This document shows, piece after piece, positions 41,231-46,565 of a stretch of 46,565 bases of DNA. Positions within the stretch are counted from its first letter, which is position 1; the number at the start of each line of letters is the position of its first letter. Origin of the DNA: Micromonospora sp. ALFpr18c. GTDB taxonomy: Bacteria > Actinomycetota > Actinomycetes > Mycobacteriales > Micromonosporaceae. Under the pieces are notes generated by a model that was given only the letters and a program-made list of their open reading frames with translations, ran no database searches and was not told where the DNA came from. Where the stretch lies: the NCBI RefSeq assembly GCF_008868155.1, contig NZ_WBKR01000022.1, forward strand, positions 1 through 46,565, given 5' to 3'. Both the position numbers and the translations under genes were made by a program.

Positions 41231-44200
41231 TCAGGTGACTGTGATGGTCAGGTTGAGCGAGCGGGTCTCCCCGCTGGTGTAGGTGGTCGTCACCCGGGCG
41301 GTGTAGGTCCCCTTGCGCGGGTAGCTGTGGCTCGTCGAGCGCAGTGTCGCACCGTGCGTGATGGCGCTGTTGTCGCCGAAGTCCCACGCGTAGTCGGTGA
41401 TGCTCTGCCCGGACGGCGCCGTGGCGGTGGCGGTCAGCGTGGTGGTCAGCGGTGCGGCGCCGCTGCCCGGACTGGCCGCGATGGCGAGCGTCCCACCGGG
41501 CTCCTGTTTGACGCCGGCGCCGTTGAAGCGCAGCCAGTCCAGCGAGAGTAGGTCCGGGGTGCCGCCGACCTGGGCGGTGTTGACGAACCTCGCGTACAGG
41601 GTGGTGGTGCCGGTGGGCTTGTTGGTCAGGGTGACGGTGGGGGAGACCAGGTTGTCCCACCCGCCGGTCGAGCCGATGCTGGCCGTGCCGATCAGGGTGC
41701 CGGTGGGTGAGCCGGTCCGCAGTTCGATGGTGCCGCCGAGGCCACCGTTGGTCACACCGAGCGTCACCGAACCGATGTTGCGCAGGTCCACCGGCCCGTA
41801 CGCCGCCCAGTCGTTGTGGTCGACGTCGCCCAGCCGCTTGCCGGCGCGGGCGGTGGCCCGGTCGTTCACGGTGAGGCCGGACTGGGCGCTGAAGTGCTCG
41901 GCCTCCTTGCTCTTGGGCTGCAGCTGGGCCCGGGTCGAGCCGGTCAACGCCGGTACGCCGCCGGCCGCGCCGCCGTCGGTGTACTGGGCGGTGACGACGG
42001 TGTAGAGGTTCTGCCCGGGGCCGTGCCCGTCACCCGCGTCGGCCTCGGTGGCGAGCAACCCCGAGCAGCCGGTGTAGACGTCCAACGGGTGGGCGTGCGA
42101 GTCGTGGCCGAGTTGCGTCTGGACGGTCACCTTGGCGCAGTCGATGGTGGCGTCCTCCGGGTCGGTCACCGTCACCGTGTACGGGATCTTGTCGCCGAAG
42201 TCGAAGAACCCGCCGTCGGGCACGGTGATGGTCACCGTCGGTCGGGTGTTGCCGACGACCACGTCGGTGACCGCGCTGGCGGTCAACCCGTTACCGCTGT
42301 TGCGGACGGTCAGCCGGGCGGTGTGCTTCCCGGCCGACGAGTAGGTGTAGGTGGGGTTCGCCGCGGTCGAGTCGGTGGTGCCGTCGTTGGTGAAGTCCCA
42401 GGCGTAGCTGAGCGCCGTGCCGTCACCGGCCGCCGTGCCGGCCGAGGAGAAGGTGACCGTGAGCGGCGCGCGCCCGCTGTCCGGGGTGGCGGCGATCTTC
42501 GCGGTCGGCGGTCGGCCGTTGGCCACGTAGTCGATCCGGTAGATGCCGGCGCCGGCGTTGCTGCCGCCCCGCCCGCTGCCGGTGCCCTCGCCGAAGTCGA
42601 TGACGTAGAGCGACCCGTCCGGGCCGAACTCCGCCTCGAAGGGCTGGATCCAGCTCATGTTGTCGAAGATCCCGTTTATCGACTGGAGGTCACCCACGGC
42701 GGTGGGGCCGAAGCGCGCGTTGGTGAAGGTCTGCGCCGTCTTGTGGATCGAGAGCGTCTTGAACCACCTGCGGGTGAACTCGTAGGTGATCCACTTGCCC
42801 TCGAAGTACTCGGGGAACTTCGTGGTGCGGGTGTTGGTCGGGTCGTAGTCGTAGACCGGACCACTCATCGGCCCGCCACCGCCGGTGCCCACCTCGGGGA
42901 ACTGGCTGGAGGCGGAGTACGCGTACCAGACCAGAGCCGACCGTGCCGCCGGCAGGGTGGTCAGGCCGGTGTTGTTGGGGGAGTTGTTGACCGGTGCGGA
43001 GCAGGTGAACTTTGCCCCGGAGGTGCTGGTGGCGTAGTTGTAGTCGTTGAACGCGATGTTGTTGCCCACGCAGTACGGCCAGCCGTAGTTGCCGGCCGTG
43101 GTGATCCGGTTGAACTCGACCGTCCCCTCCGGACCACGGTTGGGGTCGGCGGCCCGGGCGTCCGGGCCGTAGTCACCCACCAGCACCGCGTTGGTCTGCG
43201 GCTCGATGGTGATCCGGAACGGGTTGCGCATGCCCATCGCGTAGATTTCCGGCCGGGTCTTCGCGGTGCCGGCCGGGAACAGGTTGCCGCTCGGCACGGT
43301 GTACGTACCGTCGGCCTGTGGGGTGATCCGCAGGATCTTGCCGCGCAGGTCGTTGGTGTTGCCGGCGGTGCCCTGGGCGTCCCACGCGGCGCGGCCCGAG
43401 CGTTCGTCGATCGGGGTGTAGCCGCTGGACGCGAACGGGTCGGTGTTGTCGCCGATCGCCGCGTACAGGCGGCCGGCCGCGTCCATCGCCAGCGAGCCAC
43501 CCATGTGCGAGTTGGCCCGGCCCTCACCGCGGAACGTGGGTACGGTCAGCAGCCGCTTCTCCGAGGAGAGCGCGACGCTGTTGTTCGCCACCGTGAACCG
43601 GGACAGGTTGAGCTGTTTGAGGGTCTTGTCCGACCAGAGCAGATAGACCCAGCCGTTGCTGGCGAAGTTGCGGTCCAGGGTCATCCCGAGCAGCCCGTCG
43701 GACTGGTCGGTCATCGCCGAGGTGTACGCGAAGTCGAGCAGCGTGGTGACCTGGAGGGTGTCGGAGTTGACCACCTTCAACGCGCCGGTGCGCTGGATGT
43801 AGTAGACCTTGCGGTCCGGGGCGACGGCCAGTTCGAACGGGTCGGCCAGGTTCTCGGTGACCAGCCCCACCCGCTCGAAGGTGCCGGTCTCGGTGGCCGA
43901 GCAGTCGCCGGCGACCGCGCCGGCGGCCCACTCGATGCCGTAGCGCAGGTGCTCCAGGAAGGTCGGCGTGCTGAACTGGGAGCTGGCGTGCCCGCCGGCG
44001 GTGAACCAGGACCGGCCGCCGTCGTAGCGCTGACACCAGGAGTACGCGTGGTCGACGCCCTCGTCCAGGCCGTTGATCCCGTCGCGCACCTTGATCTGCG
44101 CGAGGGTGTGCACGTTGCCGGTCGGGTTGGTCCGCCAGTTGTACCACTCCTCGCTCTGCTCCCAGAGCTCCGGCAGGTTGCGCGTCGACGGGTGCGCCCG

Positions 44201-44695
44201 GTCGAGCACCTTCACCCGGCCGGGAAACGTGCCGCCGGTGGCGGAGAAGTCGGGGTGGTAGTCGAAGATGGTGCCGACCAGGCCCTCGTACCACGGCCAG
44301 TCGCGTTCGCTGGCCGAGGCGGCGTGCAGGCCGGCCCAGCCGCCGCCGTTGCGGATGAACGTCTGCAACGCCGCCCGCTGGCTGGCGTTGAGCAGGTCGC
44401 CCGAGGCGGGTGTGGAGTTGGTGTTGTTGAACACCAGGGCGTCGAAGGTGGCGAGGTTGGCGTCGGTGAACGCGCCCGCGTCGGTGGTGGCGACCACCTC
44501 GAAGTTGTGAGTGGCGCCGAGCTGCTGGATCGCGGCGACGCCGGCCGGGATCGAGTCGTGGTAGAAGTTGGTGATCTTGGAGAAGACCAGCACCCGGAAG
44601 CGGGGGGCGGCCTCGGCGGGCAGGGCGGTGGTGGTGCTCACCACGGTGGCGATGGTGAGCAGGGCGAGGCAGATCGCGCGCAGGAATCGGGGCAT
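41231..44695 (-). CDS. Secreted ThuA - sugar dehydrogenase - PKD - CBM6 multidomain protein
   Basis: This 1154-residue exported protein begins with a signal peptide (RAICLALLTIATVVSTT ... AEAA). Residues about 34-245 are a ThuA-like (trehalose utilisation) domain (RVLVFSKITNFYHDSIPAG, NGGGWAGLHAAS). About 270-695 are a soluble glucose/sorbosone dehydrogenase-type beta-propeller (DLRGKILRITPQ, YAMGMRNPFRITIEP, GNYGWPYCVGNN), which in relatives uses PQQ. Next are a PKD domain (about 710-795), a further beta domain (about 800-900), a CBM6-like module (about 910-1050, KEAEHFSAQSGL ... TPDLLSLDWLRF) and a terminal PKD. It probably binds polysaccharide and oxidises sugars outside the cell. ATG 44695 has AGGGAG upstream. 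Confidence 0.88.
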   Translation of the reverse strand: MPRFLRAICLALLTIATVVSTTTALPAEAAPRFRVLVFSKITNFYHDSIPAGVAAIQQLGATHNFEVVATTDAGAFTDANLATFDALVFNNTNSTPASGDLLNASQRAALQTFIRNGGGWAGLHAASASERDWPWYEGLVGTIFDYHPDFSATGGTFPGRVKVLDRAHPSTRNLPELWEQSEEWYNWRTNPTGNVHTLAQIKVRDGINGLDEGVDHAYSWCQRYDGGRSWFTAGGHASSQFSTPTFLEHLRYGIEWAAGAVAGDCSATETGTFERVGLVTENLADPFELAVAPDRKVYYIQRTGALKVVNSDTLQVTTLLDFAYTSAMTDQSDGLLGMTLDRNFASNGWVYLLWSDKTLKQLNLSRFTVANNSVALSSEKRLLTVPTFRGEGRANSHMGGSLAMDAAGRLYAAIGDNTDPFASSGYTPIDERSGRAAWDAQGTAGNTNDLRGKILRITPQADGTYTVPSGNLFPAGTAKTRPEIYAMGMRNPFRITIEPQTNAVLVGDYGPDARAADPNRGPEGTVEFNRITTAGNYGWPYCVGNNIAFNDYNYATSTSGAKFTCSAPVNNSPNNTGLTTLPAARSALVWYAYSASSQFPEVGTGGGGPMSGPVYDYDPTNTRTTKFPEYFEGKWITYEFTRRWFKTLSIHKTAQTFTNARFGPTAVGDLQSINGIFDNMSWIQPFEAEFGPDGSLYVIDFGEGTGSGRGGSNAGAGIYRIDYVANGRPPTAKIAATPDSGRAPLTVTFSSAGTAAGDGTALSYAWDFTNDGTTDSTAANPTYTYSSAGKHTARLTVRNSGNGLTASAVTDVVVGNTRPTVTITVPDGGFFDFGDKIPYTVTVTDPEDATIDCAKVTVQTQLGHDSHAHPLDVYTGCSGLLATEADAGDGHGPGQNLYTVVTAQYTDGGAAGGVPALTGSTRAQLQPKSKEAEHFSAQSGLTVNDRATARAGKRLGDVDHNDWAAYGPVDLRNIGSVTLGVTNGGLGGTIELRTGSPTGTLIGTASIGSTGGWDNLVSPTVTLTNKPTGTTTLYARFVNTAQVGGTPDLLSLDWLRFNGAGVKQEPGGTLAIAASPGSGAAPLTTTLTATATAPSGQSITDYAWDFGDNSAITHGATLRSTSHSYPRKGTYTARVTTTYTSGETRSLNLTITVT

Positions 44696-44726
44696 GGGGG
44701 CGCTCCCTGTCGGACGGTAAGGGTCG

Positions 44727-44738
44727 GAAAGCGCTTTC
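44727..44738. promoter_or_regulatory. LacI-type operator at the start of the ThuA/dehydrogenase gene
   Basis: GAAAGCGCTTTC is a perfect palindrome located just downstream of the expected transcription start of the minus-strand gene. Confidence 0.7.
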
Positions 44739-44751
44739 TCGCTGCCGCATC

Positions 44752-44781
44752 ACGGTACTGACGGCCAGTGACGACCGTCAA
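44752..44781 (-). promoter_or_regulatory. Promoter of the ThuA/dehydrogenase gene
   Basis: On the minus strand TTGACG (44781-44776), an 18-bp spacer and TACCGT (44757-44752) form a promoter lying exactly between the two LacI-type sites. Confidence 0.55.
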
Positions 44782-44789
44782 TAGGCGTG

Positions 44790-44803
44790 GGTAAGCGTTT
44801 TCC
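44790..44803. promoter_or_regulatory. LacI-type operator upstream of the promoter
   Basis: GGTAAGCGTTTTCC fits GGNAAGCGNTTNCC. The sites at 44727 and 44790 flank the promoter, as in the ABC operon at 26650-26704. Confidence 0.65.
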
Positions 44804-44888
44804 TGGCGGGACGGCGGCTGGCTGGCGCGGGGCCACCGCGTCGACGATCGTCGCCTACCATCGATGGCGGTCGACCTGGGGAGGTCAC

Positions 44889-44985
44889 GTGACGACACCA
44901 TCGGCTTCGGAGGCGTACGGGGCCCGAAACGCCGAACCGATCGACACCACCGTGGTGCACCCGAAGAGGTCCCAGCGGCGCGACG
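44889..44985 (+). pseudogene. Possible 5' remnant of a SAM-dependent methyltransferase gene
   Basis: A GTG at 44889 with a strong GGGGAGG site opens TTPSASEAYGARNAEPIDTT then VVHPKRSQR, which recalls the N-terminus of small class I methyltransferases (SEAYDARAAEYxxL...xxVHPxDR). The similarity then stops, and the frame continues into low-complexity sequence and the membrane-protein gene. This is recognition by eye only; it could instead be an N-terminal extension of that gene. Confidence 0.35.
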
Positions 44986-45065
44986 CGGGGGCCTCCCCCT
45001 CGGGCGGGAGTCGACTCCACCCTGGGCGGGAGGCGTCGCCATGCCGGCCTCACGAGGCTGCTGGT

Positions 45066-45566
45066 ATGCCCGTCTCCCGAAGTCCTCGCTGGGCGTACGG
45101 CGCCCTGGCATGGCTGATCCTCTTCACCGCCTCGCATGTGGTCCTCGTGCTCGTCGCCGGTGACGATCCGACCGGTGACGGCCCGTGGGGCAGGAGGGCC
45201 TACCTCATCTTCAACGTCGTGCTCATCGTGATGTCGACGGTCGGCGCGGCCGTCGTCGCAGCCACGGTCCGTCCGTGGGCTCGACAGCTGCCCCGCTGGT
45301 TGATCCTGATCCCACTGTGGTTCGGGAGCATCCTGCTCGTCCTGCGAGGCGTTCCCGGGATGGTCGAGAACGTGCTGATGGTGACGGGTAACCGTCGTGG
45401 CGGCTTCGTCGGTGCCCAGGACATCTCCACGGGTGAGTTCTGGGCCGGCATCGGCATCAACACCTACTTCTTCCTGGGGGCGGTGCTGCTGGTCGCGGCA
45501 ACCGTCTCCCACACCCGCCGCTCGTCGAAGAGCCGGCGCGACGGACCGTCGGACCGGTCCGAGTGA
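45066..45566 (+). CDS. Small integral membrane protein of unknown function
   Basis: This 166-residue protein has four likely membrane helices: ALAWLILFTASHVVLVLV, AYLIFNVVLIVMSTVGAAVV, WLILIPLWFGSILLVL and FLGAVLLVAATVS. The C-terminal tail is basic. I recognise no catalytic motif; a DUF3995-like four-helix family is possible. ATG 45066 is chosen because it opens onto the first helix. A GTG at 44889 with a better ribosome site would add 59 residues that look like a methyltransferase remnant. Confidence 0.65.
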   Translation: MPVSRSPRWAYGALAWLILFTASHVVLVLVAGDDPTGDGPWGRRAYLIFNVVLIVMSTVGAAVVAATVRPWARQLPRWLILIPLWFGSILLVLRGVPGMVENVLMVTGNRRGGFVGAQDISTGEFWAGIGINTYFFLGAVLLVAATVSHTRRSSKSRRDGPSDRSE

Positions 45567-45580
45567 CCGATTCCGGTACG

Positions 45581-45613
45581 CCACGGCGGGGCGATCCCCT
45601 CGCCCCGCCGTGG
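45581..45613. terminator. Bidirectional hairpin terminator
   Basis: CCACGGCGGGGCGA (45581-45594) pairs perfectly with TCGCCCCGCCGTGG (45600-45613) around five bases. It lies between converging genes. Confidence 0.88.
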
Positions 45614-45636
45614 CCCGGTTTACCCCGTCGTCGAGG

Positions 45637-46229
45637 TCAGCTGCCGGCCGGCGGCGCCGTCAGCTCGGCGTGCCGCACCCGGTAATCCCCGTGCGTGACC
45701 GTGGCGAACGCGGCCGGTGCCAGGCAGGTGCCGATTCGGGACGGACCCCACTGGCCCGCCTCGTTCTGGTCGGCGCTGGCCGACCAGGTGAAACCGACCC
45801 GGTCGCGATGGCGACCGCCGTCCTGCACGCTGAAACCGACACGCTTGCCGAGGAAGTCGCGGGCCTGCTCGTCCGCGCGGGTGACGATCGCGGTCAGGGT
45901 CGCATGACCAGGGCTGGTGATCATGCAGTCGACGGCCGCCTCGAACCGTACGGTGATGCCCTCGGCGGCCAGCCGGTGCGAGACCCGCACCGTACCGGTG
46001 GCATCCGCCGGCGAACCCTGCTCCCCGCCGGGCAGCGGAATCGGGCGGCTGTACGGCACCGACCGGGCGTCGAAGGCGAACGACCGCACGTCGTCGTCCT
46101 GCCCGTACGGTAGGACGAACTCCGCGGAGCCGGTCACCCGTGCCGGGCTGCGGTCCGCGGCGGCCGCCGGTGCCGCCGCCCCGCGATGACGGCCATCGCG
46201 ACGATTCCCCATCCGATTGTTCTGCGCAT
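45637..46229 (-). pseudogene. Secreted protein gene split by a one-base frameshift in a G run
   Basis: ATG 46229 has an excellent GGGAGGAAGAAC leader and encodes a signal-peptide start MRRTIGWGIVAMAVIAG, but this frame then turns to arginine-rich sequence and stops at 46134. The neighbouring frame carries AAAPAAAADRSPARVTG and a good body to 45637, but lacks a sensible start. Adding one G to the GGGG run (CCCC at 46179-46182 on the plus strand) joins them as ...AVIAGAAAPAAAADRSP, a normal signal peptide with an Ala-x-Ala site. The body (about 170 residues, with FVLPYGQDDDVRSFAFDAR and VDCMITSPGHATLTA) is an unrecognised secreted beta-type protein. Confidence 0.7.
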
Positions 46230-46434
46230 GTTCTTCCTCCCGATCCGGCCGCGATCCCGCGGCTCTGCGATACCTCCACGGTCAGCCATGCGGACGGAAG
46301 ATCGATCCCCTCCGAGGGGGAAGGCGCTACCTCGCGTACGGGAAAACGGGCCGCCCCGCACCTGGCGACGGGACACCGGTTCGGTGGGCGAGGTCGGTCG
46401 GCGGCGTCGAGGATGGCCCACGGCCGTTTCATGA

Positions 46435-46565
46435 TCACGATGTGAGGCCGAGGATGGTGAATGGCCTGGTCATGTTGCGGGCTGCCCAGCGGGTGGCTTC
46501 GGTGATGTCGGGTCGGCCGGCCAGGCGTAGGGCGTTGATGGCGAGGTTGCGTAGCGAGGCCAGGA
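46435..46565 (-). mobile_element. C-terminal end of an ISAs1-family-like transposase, cut by the window edge
   Basis: Read on the minus strand from the window end, the frame gives ASLRNLAINALRLAGRPDI, then TEATRWAARNMTRPFTILGL and a TGA at 46437-46435. The LRNLAIxxLRLAG and ATRWAAR patterns are those of the C-terminus of ISAs1-type transposases as I recall them. The catalytic core and left end are outside the window. No terminal inverted repeat was identified. Confidence 0.6.

Noticed and set aside
41816..44761. A 981-codon open frame on the plus strand
   Set aside because: It is antisense to the ThuA/dehydrogenase gene, is very rich in Val, Gly, Arg and Ala, shows no domain, and exists because high-GC genes lack stops in the opposite frame.

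Overview
The window is high-GC actinobacterial chromosome. GTG and TTG starts, 4-bp ATGA/GTGA gene overlaps, Tat and lipoprotein signals, a DtxR/DmdR-type iron box and LacI-type operators all fit the Micromonosporaceae (a Micromonospora-like organism). That is an inference from style and gene content, not from a marker gene. I see no tRNA, rRNA or CRISPR.

Layout. (1) 87-3800: a large secreted S8 peptidase. (2) 3888-16820: a complete desferrioxamine-type hydroxamate siderophore locus arranged around one iron box at 9465-9483. Leftward run two FecCD permeases, an ATPase, a penicillin-acylase-family hydrolase and a GNAT acyltransferase. Rightward run the ferrisiderophore-binding lipoprotein, a siderophore-interacting reductase and desA-desB-desC-desD. 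Biosynthesis, uptake, iron release and probably acyl-chain editing are therefore under one iron-responsive switch. (3) 17053-19386: a secreted GH127-type glycosidase with a ricin-type lectin domain, behind a LacI-type operator. (4) 19403-22548: a MarR regulator divergent from an FMN reductase with matched operators, an MFS exporter with an apparently leaderless start, and a GNAT. (5) 22681-23343: a secreted fasciclin-domain protein.

(6) 23395-33951 is the most interesting part: a LacI regulator plus an APH-fold kinase, divergent from two cupins and followed by an ABC importer of the NMT1/THI5 type, a Gfo/Idh/MocA dehydrogenase, a DUF993-type TIM-barrel lyase, a sugar isomerase/epimerase-type TIM barrel and an NCS1/CytX-like permease. 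LacI-type operators sit at both transcription start regions. The enzymes fit an oxidise, rearrange or eliminate, then retro-aldol-cleave pathway, but both transporters resemble importers of heterocycles rather than sugars. The substrate is unknown. I suggest a heterocycle-linked sugar or cyclitol as a hypothesis only.

(7) 33972-35882: a lower-GC-looking GntR-PP2C pair divergent from a small unknown protein, with TTGTCCCAGGACAA palindromes, possibly acquired. (8) 36212-37405: an amidohydrolase. (9) 37561-40635: a second S8 peptidase with a near-perfect CebR-type box upstream. (10) 40636-41230: a terminator, a truncated short-chain dehydrogenase remnant, a 21-bp perfect inverted repeat and another terminator. 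(11) 41231-44695: a secreted ThuA / sugar-dehydrogenase / PKD / CBM6 multidomain protein whose promoter lies between two LacI-type operators. (12) 44889-46229: a methyltransferase-like remnant, a small membrane protein, and a secreted protein whose signal peptide is separated from its body by a one-base frameshift in a G run. (13) 46435-46565: the C-terminal end of an ISAs1-like transposase running off the window.
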